Source of the DNA: Brachypodium distachyon
Taxonomy: Eukaryota; Streptophyta; Magnoliopsida; Poales; Poaceae
DNA: 64,000 nt
Reading direction: 5' to 3'
Assembly (NCBI RefSeq): GCF_000005505.3
Contig: NC_016132.3
Coordinates: 30,890,914 to 30,954,913, forward strand
The translations under genes were made by a program, and so were the position numbers. Positions 1-8,841 of the stretch are shown one piece after another (positions within the stretch are counted from its first letter, which is position 1; every line of letters starts with the position of its first letter). The notes beneath the pieces are model-generated. The model did no database searches and was not told where the DNA came from. It was given only the letters and a program-made list of their open reading frames with translations.

Positions 1-188
1 CGCGGATTCATCTCCGGGACCCGGAATTCCCCTTCGAGTCCCTGCTAGACGCTTGGTCCGACAGCAAGGACGAGCCCACGCACACCCAAGCAGTGCGTGA
101 GTTCGTCGACGAGGTCGTCGAGCGGATGCAGATGAAGCCGGAGCCTGATCTCCCCACCGACCCCCCGGCCGAAGACGACGACAACTAG
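1..188 (+). pseudogene. C-terminal end of the antisense gene of element A
   Basis: An open frame enters from the window edge (codons in phase from base 3) and ends at TAG 186-188. It contains FPFESLLDAWSD and VREFVDEVVERMQ, then an acidic tail ending EDDDN. The antisense genes of C and D have the matching FPFEWVFDAWSDEEEAK and VVDEMVARMQGK, so this is the same protein end. It runs opposite to element A's gag-pol, as expected for the antisense gene of Tat-type elements, whose function is unknown. Only the last 60 or so residues are visible, and I cannot say whether the rest is intact. Confidence 0.75.
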
Positions 189-398
189 TTGCCGCAGCCC
201 CCAGCCGTGCTCGTTGCTTCCACTGTATCTTCTTCTGTTTGCTTTCCCTGCAAGTATGGCACTTAGTGCCGTTTGAACAATCACCTTTTGATTAGTCCAT
301 GTAATCATTCGGTACTTAGTCAATCAAGCCTGTTAACTTGCTCAAACTTTTGTCCCTTATTCCCGAGGCTGCCTTGCGGGGTGGTTCCCTTAGCCTTT

Positions 399-990
399 GC
401 GTGATACGCCTTGTGTTGCCGGGGACTCGCACGCTCCATCCTTGACCAGACCAGGGACCCGGGACGGACCCGCAGTGCCTACCTGGGGCCAAGCGGTAGG
501 CGGCGAGCCACTCCGCTTGTGGGGTAACTACTCCAAGCCATGTCCTCCCGGGACGGACCCGGGAGCCACACGGGGAGCGCACTCCCCCCGCAAGCGTCCT
601 CCTCACACCCCGGCCGCGCGCCGGTTCCGGGACCACACTCGGCAAAGCAGCGCTAATTCTTAGTTAAGCAAACTTTTTGACAAGTTTGTTGTTTCCGATG
701 CTGTCTAGCAGGGTGCCCCCTTTTAACCCTTGCGTATTTTGCCTTGGGTTGCGGAGGACTCGCGCACGCCTCACCCTTGACCAGACCAGGGACCCGGGAC
801 TGACCCGCGGTGCCGACCTGGAGCCAAGCGGTAGCGGGGAGCCACTCCACTTGCTGGGTAACTACTCCAAGCCGTGCCCCTCCAGGAGGGACCCGCAAAG
901 CCACACGGGGAGTGCACTCCCCCCGCAAGCGTCCCTTTTAACACTCTGGCTACGCGCGGGATCTGGGTCCGCACCCAGCGGGACAGCGCT
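399..990. repeat. Tandem duplication of a ~332 bp 3' non-coding block
   Basis: The block with CCAGACCAGGGACCCGGGAC, AACTACTCCAAGCC and CACTCCCCCCGCAAGCGTC occurs at about 399-650 and again at about 731-990, offset 332-335 bp, with scattered differences. C and D carry a single copy on the other strand at about 41,280-41,500 and 55,840-56,030. The duplication is therefore specific to A (or its subfamily). Confidence 0.8.
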
Positions 991-1735
991 CAGTTTCGTT
1001 CAGCTCTTAGCGAGTTCAGTGTTCATGTTCAGACACTTAGCTTTTCCGTTCGGTCCAATGCTTCGTGACGCTCGGCGGTAGAGTGCAGACGGGGCACTGC
1101 CTTGGTAGGAAACCACCTTGGGTACCTGTTCAAGGGAAGCGATCTCTGAGGGATGCAGCAGGAGCGCGGGGGTAGGATCGCCGCCAGCGGCAACCACCGA
1201 CGACGATGCTACCACCACGCTCACGCGGCAACCCTCGCCTTCAGGGACGGGCCCTGGCTTTTAAGGAGAAACCCTGGCTTAGGAGGACTCCGCCCCGGGA
1301 ACAGTCGCAAGACAGCTATAACGTCCTCACCACCAGCTGCGCCCCGCCCCGAACGACGGGCATGGGTGGCGAGGAAGTTATAGCCTTCCAGCGACAGCCC
1401 TCGCAACCGGGGAGACCTAGTTTTTTCTGGGGAACTCATCCCAAGGGATGTGACGGCCCTTGTTGCCCAGGAGCAAAACTGCTCGAGGGCCGTGGCAGGG
1501 ATGCGATGATGGGCCGGAACGGGCGACGAGCGCCGGCACCAGCGCCATCACAGCGTCCTCGCAACGACCCGCGCCCGAAAAGGCTCGATGGGGTGATGCA
1601 GTAGGGGCGCGATGGTAGCGAACCCGCCGGTGCTAGGCGCGGGCGGGAAGCACCACCTCCGCGCCTCCGTGGCACCACCCGCCCTAACGGCCCCGAACCC
1701 GGCTTCACTCTGAGCCGTTCCATGGTTGGGGCGCG

Positions 1736-1744
1736 CCTTTTATA
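1736..1744 (-). promoter_or_regulatory. Internal TATA-like box downstream of pol in element A
   Basis: The minus strand reads TATAAAAGG within GCGCC...GGCGCG. It lies downstream of pol, in the same orientation as gag-pol. C and D have TATTTAAGG and TATTTAAAG in the matching non-coding region. It could drive a short sense transcript from the 3' part of the element. Transcription itself cannot be seen from sequence. Confidence 0.4.
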
Positions 1745-2213
1745 GGCGCGGGAGGGGGGTTTGCCACCGCGCGCGACGGACCCGCGCAGCACCGTGGCGC
1801 CCTTCCCTCGAACGCAGCGCAGTTTCCGCCACCATGTTTTCCAGGCAACCGTGGCACACGTGGCGGCAGCCTGTCAACCCAGAAGCCTTGGAGTGCGGTG
1901 AGCCCCTTGTGTTGCGGTCCTCCCGTACCACAAGGCACTGGTGTATGGATGCGACCTATGCGCAGCTCACAGGCATCACAGTGTAAAAGATTCCACCCTT
2001 TCCTGCAGGTTAGACTCTTACCAGGCCCGAGGTGCTGCAAAAAATTTCGAAACTTACGAAAACAAGCAACACAGGTAAATCAGATAAATCCCTCCTACTT
2101 CCCAGCCCCCGGGCACAAAGGGGTCGATGCCAAACTTGGATGCGAGCATTTCCTCTCCCAGGTGCAGCGACTGTGCGGTGCTAGCTGCGGGTGGGGGGCC
2201 GGCAACTGCTCGG

Positions 2214-2291
2214 CCAGTGATGCACGTTGCGGGGAGCCCGCCAACGGCATGTCCAGTGATGCACGTTGCGGGAAGCCCGCCAACGGCATGA
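2214..2291. repeat. Two-copy 39 bp direct repeat
   Basis: The unit starting CCAGTGATGCACGTTGCGG and ending near CCAACGGCATG is present twice, starting at 2214 and 2253. The copies differ at only a few bases. Confidence 0.85.
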
Positions 2292-2560
2292 CCCGTGCCA
2301 GAACGATCCGGCAACGGGTTTACGTTTCGAGGCCACAACAGCCCCCTGCTCACGACCAAGTATGGAAAGACACCTTTGTGCACTTAAAGCAGAAAACAGA
2401 AGAAAAAACACGCGAATAAACAAGGAAAATCCAAAGCTCAGGGGCGAAACACTTATCTTTATTCACGATTAACTAGCGGTTTACACACGGGGGCTGCCCG
2501 GTTACACTAGTTCGAGAGGTATGCATCGGAGGCATCACCTGAGGGTCGTGCTCCGCCGCT

Positions 2561-3352
2561 TCATGGGTAGAACTTGCGCAACTGCTCAATATTCCAGCTA
2601 TTGGGCACCGGCAAGCCGTCTTCGGTTTCCAGGCAGACAGCCCCCGGCCTAGTCACCTGCACTACCGAGAAGGGCCCCTCCCATTTCGGAGTCAACTTGT
2701 TCCCGGCCTTCGTTCCTTGTATCCGGCGCAGGACAAGGTCTCCGTTCTTGAGCCCCCGGGGACGGACTCGTCTGTCGTGATAACGACGGAGTCCCTGCTG
2801 GTAGCGCGCGGCTCGCACAGCAGCCTGGCATCAAAGCTCTTCGACGAAGTTTAGATCATCGACCCTTTGCTCGTGTTGGCTGGTGTCGCCGTATGCGCGT
2901 ACTCCGGGAGATCCGTACTTGAGCTCGAGGGGCAGCACCGATTCTGCCCCGTAGACAAGGGCGAAAGGAGTTTCGCCCGTTGCCCGACTAGGTGTGGTCC
3001 GGATGGACCACAGCATGGGCTGGAGTTCTTCGATCCAGTGCTTCCCGTGGCCTTTGAGCTTGTCAAAGGTTCTCGTCTTGAGCCCCCGTAGAACCTCTGC
3101 GTTGGCTCGCTCCGCCTGTCCGTTGCTCCTTGGGTGAGCAACGGACGCGAACCGCAGCTTAGTGCCCATGTCTTCGCAGTAGGCTTGAAACGCCGCGCTC
3201 GTGAATTGCATGCCGTTGTCGGTGATAATACTGTTAGGAACACCAAACCGGCACACAATGCCTTTGAAGAACTTGACGGCCGCCTGGGCGGTCACCTTCC
3301 CCACTGGTTCCACCTCCACCCACTTGAAGAACTTGTCGATGGCCACGAACAA
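2561..3352 (-). pseudogene. Integrase catalytic core and C-terminus, element A
   Basis: This open segment begins inside the integrase core and runs to the natural pol end (NSWNIEQLRKFYP, stop at 2561). It holds the second catalytic aspartate in IITDNG and the catalytic glutamate in NGQAERAN, both as expected for a DDE integrase. The C-terminal domain has GDLVLRRIQG and WEGPFSVVQV, typical of Ty3/gypsy integrases. No chromodomain follows. The first aspartate and the zinc-binding region lie upstream, cut off by a frameshift near 3467: element B reads GCTCTTCTTCG where A has GCTTCTTCG, a 2 bp loss, plus a frame change before 3352. The product would insert element DNA into the host chromosome. 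This copy is inactive as it stands. Confidence 0.85.
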
Positions 3353-3359
3353 GTATTCG

Positions 3360-4499
3360 TTACCGCCAACCGCCTTTGGTAGCTTGCCGACGATGTCCAG
3401 TCCCCAGACCGCGAACGGTCATGAGGACGGGATGACATGCAGGGCCTCCGCTGGTTGGTTGCTTCTTCGAGTGGAACTGGCACGCCTCGCACGTCCTCAC
3501 CAGCCGCTCTGCGTCGGCCAGGGCCGTGAGCCAGTAGAAGCCATACCAGAACACCTTGCCGGCTAGAGCCCGGGAGGCCACATGGTGTGAACATGTGCCT
3601 CGATGTATGTCCTCCAACAGTGCGCGCCCTTCTTCCTGCGGCACGCAGATGAGTTTGACACCATTCGCACGCCTGCGGTAGATGTTGCTATCTACCACAG
3701 TGTACATCTTGGCTTGCCGCGCTACACGTTCCGCGGCGACGTCATCCTCCGGGAGAGCCTCCCCTTTCAAATAGCGGGGGATTTCTTCCGCCCAGGGGGG
3801 AATCTCCCTGCCAACGCATGCCGTCATATCAGCGGCATGGAGCCCCGCTGCTGCAGGGGTTCCTTCGGTTGCCGGAGGGGCGTCCCCGGCAGCCGGCTGG
3901 GGGGCGACTGAAGGAGCCGCTTTCTTCTGACAGAACACCCCCGCCGGAGGCTTCCGGCGCTGTGTCGCCATCTTGGCCAGCTCGTTAGCGGTGAAGTTGT
4001 CCCTCCGCTTGACGTGCTCGAAACGCAAACCTTTGAACTTACGTTCTAGCTTGCGAACTTCCTCCACATATGGTGCCATTTGAGGGCAATCGTAGTCCTT
4101 GTTCACCTGGTTTATCACGAGCTGGGAATCACCGCGAACAACCAGGCGCTTAATGTCGAGGGCGACCGCTGCCCGCAACCCGGCAAGCAGGCCCTCGTAC
4201 TCCGCCGTGTTGTTGGTGGAGTTAGCGAAGTCGAGTTGAACAGCGAACCTCAACTGGTCCCCTGTCGGTGACTCGATGACGACCCCGGCCCCCGCTCCCT
4301 GGAGACTGAACGCACCGTCGAAGTAGAGGACCCAGTGGCCCTCATCCAACTTGCCGGGAAGGCTGGTCTCTGGCTCGTTTTCTTCTACGCCCGTGGACGT
4401 CCACTCCGCGACGAAGTCCGCCAAGGCCGTGCTCTTGATGCTTTTGGAGTTGGTGAAGTGGAGGTCAAACTTCGACGACTCCATCCTCCATTCGGCCAC
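3360..4499 (-). CDS. Archaeal-type RNase H and integrase N-terminus, element A (open fragment)
   Basis: A 379-codon open fragment of pol. Residues about 57-180 are the second RNase H of the Tat lineage: YFDGAF (Asp61), NNTAEYEGL (Glu100), [10 protein letters not shown] (Asp124), then TANELAKMA. The last motif has Asn where copies C and D have Asp (VADELSKWA), so the fourth acidic position is lost. From about residue 270 the integrase zinc-binding region follows (RGTCSHHVASRAL...TCEACQ). The C-terminus is read out of frame after the 2 bp loss near 3467. The first codon shown is only the first Met after an upstream stop (Arg to TGA near 4530), so the natural protein is continuous with RT. Confidence 0.85.
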   Translation of the reverse strand: MAEWRMESSKFDLHFTNSKSIKSTALADFVAEWTSTGVEENEPETSLPGKLDEGHWVLYFDGAFSLQGAGAGVVIESPTGDQLRFAVQLDFANSTNNTAEYEGLLAGLRAAVALDIKRLVVRGDSQLVINQVNKDYDCPQMAPYVEEVRKLERKFKGLRFEHVKRRDNFTANELAKMATQRRKPPAGVFCQKKAAPSVAPQPAAGDAPPATEGTPAAAGLHAADMTACVGREIPPWAEEIPRYLKGEALPEDDVAAERVARQAKMYTVVDSNIYRRRANGVKLICVPQEEGRALLEDIHRGTCSHHVASRALAGKVFWYGFYWLTALADAERLVRTCEACQFHSKKQPTSGGPACHPVLMTVRGLGTGHRRQATKGGWR

Positions 4500-4529
4500 C
4501 CTCCCGGTGGCTTCACGGTTGGTGAGGGC

Positions 4530-5983
4530 TCACTCGAGGCAGAACCCGGACACCACCGTGACGCGGTGCGCCTGGAAGTAGTGGCGCAGCTTGCGGGACG
4601 CAAGGAGAATCCCTAGAAGGAGCTTCTGTACTTGCGGGTACCTCGTCCGCGCGTCGCGCAGCACCGTACTAACGAAGTACACTGGGCGCTGCACCAACCG
4701 CTTCCGCGGCGTCGAGGTTGCCGGCTCGGGGGCGGCCCCCGGGTCTGAGGCGGTTGCCGGAGGCCGCTCAGCCCCCTGCCCCGCAGCCCCAGTCCCCGGG
4801 ACGTCTTCGCCCCTCTCGGTAATCAGCACCGAGCTGACCACCTGGTCAGTCGCCGCTAGGTAGAGTAGCAGCGGCTCGCCCAGCTTGGGGGCGACGAGGA
4901 TGGGCGGTGACCTCAGGTACTGCTTGAGTTCCTGGAGCGCCGCCTCGGTCTCGAAAGTCCCGTCGACTCGACCCTTCTTCTTCATTACCCGGAAGAAAGG
5001 CTAGGTACGCTCGCCCCGCCTGGAGGTGAAACGTCCCAGCGCGGCAACACAGCCGTTGAGGTGCTGGACATCTTTCACCTTGCGGGGGGCCTCCATCTTC
5101 TCAGTGGCTTCTATCTTGGTCGGATTGGCCTGTATCCCCCTGTGTGAAACCAAGAAACCCAGAAGCTGCCCGGAGTTGACACCGAAGGTGCACTTATCAG
5201 GGTTCAGCTTGAGCTTGATCCTACGGAGGTTGTCGAACGTCTCCTGCAGGTCATCAACCAGCGAGTCCCTACGCTTTGATTTGATAACGATGTCATCCAT
5301 GTAGGCCTCCGCGTTGCGGCCCAGCTAGGGCCCCAAACATTCGCGCAGGGCGCGCTGGAATGTGGAGCCCGCGTTCTTCAACCCGAAAGGCATGCATGTA
5401 TAGCAATAGCAACCAACCGGGGTGATAAACGTTGTCTTCTCCTCATCCTCGACCGCCATCTTGATTTGATGGTAGCCGGAGAAAGCATCCAGAAAACTCA
5501 GCAAGTCACAACCAGCGGTAGAATCAACTATCTGGTCGATATAGGGTACAGGGAAGGGGTCCTTGGGGCATGCACGATTAAGATCGGTAAAATCTATGCA
5601 CATGCGAAGCTTATTCCCTGCTTTGGGAACTACTACACGGTTAGCCAGCCAAGTGGGGTACAGAACTTCCCTGATCGCCCCGGCAGCCCTGAGCTTGCCC
5701 ACCTCTTGCTTGATGAAATCTTTCCACTCTTGTGCTTGCCGCTGGATCTTCTACTTGACGGGGTGCGCATCCGGGCGCACCGCGAGCCGATGCTCAATCA
5801 CCTCCCTAGGGACTCCGGAAAGGTCCGACGGTTGCCAGGCGAACACGTCGGCGTTATCCCGGAGGAAGGTGATGAGGGCGCTTTCCAATTCGGCGGCCAG
5901 GTTCGCACAGACGGTAACAGGGCGCTCCTTGTCGCCGGCTTGGAGGGGCAGCTTCTTCACCTTGGCGGCCTCCCCCTTGTAGT
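4530..5983 (-). pseudogene. Reverse transcriptase and first RNase H, element A
   Basis: Reading from 5983 down: the pre-RT segment KVKKLPLQAGDKE, then RT with YPTWLANRVVVPKAGNK, CIDFTDLNRACPKDPFP, FLDAFSGYHQIKMA and YMDDIVIKS, followed by the connection and the degenerate first RNase H ([20 protein letters not shown]). RT copies element RNA into DNA and RNase H removes the template. Three stops interrupt it. CAG became TAG just before YMDD (5322-5324), a stop falls near 5000 where B reads GERALPFF, and TGA replaces the Arg of CLERAL near 4530. At 5886-5888 this copy has TTG where B, C and D have TAG. The protease normally upstream is absent. Confidence 0.85.
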
Positions 5984-7704
5984 TCACCACTGCCGGCACC
6001 ACCGCCGGCCGGCCTCGGACCCGCTCTGGGGTCGTTCGGGCAATCTCGGGAGAGATGTCCGATGTCGCCACAATTGAAGCAGGCGCCGGCGGCGCTGCTC
6101 CCGCCGCTGCCTGATCCCCTGCAGAACGCGGCAATTCTGCGCGTCGTGGGTGGAGTTGCTGTGGATAGGGCAGCAGGGCGCGTCGCCCTGCTTCCCGCCA
6201 GACTCTCCACCCGGCGAGGCCTTCTTCGCGGGCGTCGCGGCAGGAGCCCCCGAGTCCGCAGCGAGGACTTGCTTCCCACTGCGCTTGCGGGAACCCTTCT
6301 TCTGCGAGCCCTCGCCAGGGCTCGCGGCAGCCTGGGCTGCCAGCTCGGGCGCTAGGCGCCCTTCCTCGGCCATGGCGCATTTGTGCACCAAGGCGCACAA
6401 GTCCTGCGTCGTCCGGATTCGATGCGTGCTCAGCTTCTCGCGCATCTTGGGATCGCGGACGTTGATGGCGAAGGTGTTTATAATGGCGGCTGCCTCGTCC
6501 TCCGGGATGGAATAGGAGAGGTTGGAGAAGCGCTTGACGAAGGCCCGCAACGTCTCTCCCGGTTTTTGCACCATGGTGTGCAGCTCCGCCATGGTTCCCA
6601 GGCGCTTATAGCCGTCCTGGAACGCGCTCACGAACTGCTCGCGCAGGTCTGCCCAAGTGGCGACGGACCCGGCGGGCAGGTTGAGCAACCAGGTTCGCGC
6701 GGACCCCTTCAGGACCATTGGGGAACCAGTTCGCCCTGACCTTGTCGTCGGCGCCGATGGCATGCATGCCCAACGTGTAGGTCAGGAGAAAATCCTTGGG
6801 GTTAGCGGTCCTGTCGTACGTACCGAGCGCAGGTGCTCGGAACTTACGGGGCCACGTCACCCGCCGCAACTCGCGCGTGAACGCGGTGCAGCCGTCCTCG
6901 GGGCCCAGGGGAGCGTCTTCTTGCTCCTGTGGGCGCTGACGTTCCACCTCGCGCCTGCGCCGGCGCTCCAAGCGTGGCGCAGATCCTCCTGCTGGCGGGC
7001 ATTCAAGATGCCAAGCGCATCGCCCCCCGGAACGGTGGGCGACGAGTTCGAGGACCCCTCCGGGCCCCCGTCTCCTTGGCCTCACTGAGGAGGGGGAGGG
7101 TTCTCCCCCTGTCGTGAGGCGGGTGGCACGTTTCCACGCTCCAGGTTCTGCCCGTGGTCGGAGCCTATCAGGGCGCCCTCGGCTTGCGGCTGCTGGGCGG
7201 CCAGGGCGAGAAGCGCTTCCAACTCCTCGCCCCACGTCTCGTGCGCCGGCGTGCCCTACTGCGGCTCGTACCGCACCATGACGCGCGCGGCGACGATGGC
7301 ATTAGCCGGGGTTCGCACGGGGGGCAGCCGGTTTCCTGAACGGCTGCTTCCCGCCCTGGCCCCGGACGCCTCCGGGTGTGCAGGGTGCGAACCCCTAGGG
7401 GTTGCCCGTGACGCGGCATGCTCCTGGTGTCGCTGTCGCGGGGCATCCTTGGGTCGCGACTCAACCCGTTGGCTGGCCCGGGCGACGCCGTGCGTGCTCG
7501 CCCGACTGCCCCCGGCACTATGGGCAGCCGGTCCCCTTGGCCGATTGTCGGTCGACGGCCGAGGAGGCGGTGGAGGCAGCTGCGTTTGCTGCACCCTCGA
7601 GGGCTCGGGGTTCTCTTGAGCCCCTGACTCAGGTCGCACGTTGTGCGACCGCGTGTGCACTGCTGGGGCCTCACGCGGGAGTCACCAGCCCGCTTGGGGG
7701 GATG
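5984..7704 (-). pseudogene. gag (capsid/nucleocapsid) of element A
   Basis: The capsid core has WPRKFRAPALGTYD, LLTYTLGMHAIGADDK, GSARTWLLNLPAGSVATW and MVQKPGETLRAFVKRFSNL (Retrotrans_gag family). It is followed by CPIHSNSTHDAQNC and a complete zinc knuckle CFNCGDIGHLSRDC near 6040-6081. The pieces lie in at least three frames. The start codon is damaged: B has ATG followed by six C's at the equivalent site, and A has lost the G (site 7701-7702). After the knuckle the sequence jumps to the pre-RT segment, so roughly 0.9 kb holding the protease is deleted. Gag would form the particle that packages element RNA. This copy cannot. Confidence 0.8.
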
Positions 7705-7791
7705 GTGACTAGGCTCGTCGGCGAAGAAGAGCGAGGCCGACGCCGATGGAAACTTCTGCTGCCGGCGAGCTCCGGCGTTGTCCACTCCCGC

Positions 7792-7811
7792 GCCCCCTAC
7801 CTGGGGTGCCA
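7792..7811 (-). other. Primer-binding site of element A
   Basis: The minus strand reads TGGCACCCCAGGTAGGGGGC two bases inside the LTR end. B has TGGCGTGCCAGGTAGGGGGT and D has TGGCGCGCCAGGTTGGGGGG at the same place. Position and conservation identify it as the tRNA primer site. I have not assigned the tRNA. Confidence 0.7.
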
Positions 7812-7813
7812 GA

Positions 7814-8782
7814 TGTCGTCGCTCGGTGCTCCGACACCGGGGGCGTGCGGCCACATCCCCCTTTTAGGTTCGGTAGGGGCATCTGGGGCGGAGACCCGGT
7901 GATCGCCGAAGCGGCTGATGAGGCCCTACGGGGCCGACGAGACAAAGTGCTAAGGGTGCACGCCGGTCCAAGAGCAGGTGCACACACGTTTTTTACCCAG
8001 GTTCGGGCCACCCGGAGGTGTAAAACCCTACGTCCTGCCTGTCTGAACTGATATTGATTATGGATCAAATGTTTACACGTTGCCGGGCCAGTTCCCGGGC
8101 TTCCTCTCAATGTCTAAGTACTCCTTACTACTCTCTGCTGGCTGTCTACTAGAACCAACTGACCAACCCACTAACCTACCAACTGTCTAACCTCCTTGAC
8201 CGTTGGGATGGGTTTTCCTTTTATACACAAGGGGATGCCACATGTGCCACGGTGCATGCGCTACAAGTGTTCAATGGGGAGGCATGCAACTCCCACCGGT
8301 GAGCCGGTGGCATGCATGGGTGCCACCTCCGCTGCTAGGGGCCTAAGACCCTAGGGTAGGATTAGACAACCACTGTTCCTTGGATCGGACGAGTAACTAC
8401 CCGTCGGTCGGCTCGTTTCCTGAGCCGCGCACCTTACTCCTTGCCTTGGTGGGACCACGCGTCCCGCGCCCGCCACGTGCCCGCGTGGCGCTGTCCATTG
8501 GGCCCCACGACCCGAGGCGGGGGCACGCGCCCGTGAACCCCTAGTCCCAGCAAGTCGACCCCGGGAAGCACCCGGGCCTAACGCGCCCGGGAACCCCTTC
8601 CCGGGGAGCAGCCGGGAGGTGCCCAAGCGGGAATATTTCCTGAAGCCCCGCTAGCCCCTTTCGGGCTGGTAGCTTGCCGGGGAGCTCATAGACGCTCCCC
8701 GGGATGAGACCTTCCCGGGAACCCGGGAGAGGGGGCCTGCGCGTCGCGCAGCGGTGGTACCCCGGGTGCCACTGGTGCGACA
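7814..8782 (-). repeat. 5' LTR of element A (969 bp)
   Basis: On the minus strand it starts TGTCGCACCAGTGGCACCC and ends in GACA before the primer site, giving TG...CA ends. It resembles the B LTR along its length and contains TATAAAAGG at 8217-8225. The right boundary falls inside B's integrase coding sequence. Confidence 0.85.
8217..8225 (-). promoter_or_regulatory. LTR TATA box, element A
   Basis: The minus strand has CCCCTTGTGTATAAAAGG. The same CCCCTTG-x-TATAAAAGG arrangement occurs in the LTRs of B, C and D, consistent with the core promoter of the full-length transcript. Confidence 0.6.
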
Positions 8783-8787
8783 ATAAT
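8783..8787. repeat. Candidate target-site duplication of A (ATAAT), one side
   Basis: These are the five bases of B integrase directly next to A's LTR. The partner copy would be at A's other end, outside the window, so this is a prediction. Confidence 0.4.
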
Positions 8788-8841
8788 GTTGTTAGACGCA
8801 CCAAATCGGCACACAATGCTTTTGAAGAACTTGATGGCCGC

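Larger units (their letters stand above)
189..2560. other. Non-coding region between pol and antisense gene of element A
   Basis: No retrotransposon domain or other recognisable protein is present, and the open frames here are short GC-rich shadows. The stretch holds a duplicated block (399-990), an internal TATA-like site (1736-1744) and a 39 bp direct repeat (2214-2291). The equivalent region follows pol in C (40,265-41,700) and D (55,121-56,234) and shares a recognisable block containing CTTGACCAGACCAGGGACC or its diverged form. Confidence 0.6.
1..8782 (-). mobile_element. Element A: Tat-type Ty3/gypsy retrotransposon, 3' end outside window
   Basis: In minus-strand order the element shows a 5' LTR (8,782-7,814), primer site, broken gag, RT, RNase H, second RNase H, integrase, a long non-coding stretch, and the end of an antisense gene at 188-1. 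Its 3' LTR lies beyond the window start. No chromodomain follows the integrase, which with the doubled RNase H and the antisense gene fits the plant Tat lineage. It is inserted in the integrase of element B. The protease segment is missing, and pol has several stops and at least one frameshift, so this copy cannot make its own proteins. Confidence 0.85.

Noticed and set aside
1100..1800. Two overlapping GC-rich frames (1206-1604 plus, 1436-1792 minus) as a gene in A's 3' region
   Set aside because: No similarity between A, C and D at protein level here and no motif. The conserved features are at DNA level only.
5466..6077. 203-codon plus-strand frame opposite A's RT
   Set aside because: It is the complement of the RT N-terminus and follows its homology exactly. 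It is not an antisense gene.
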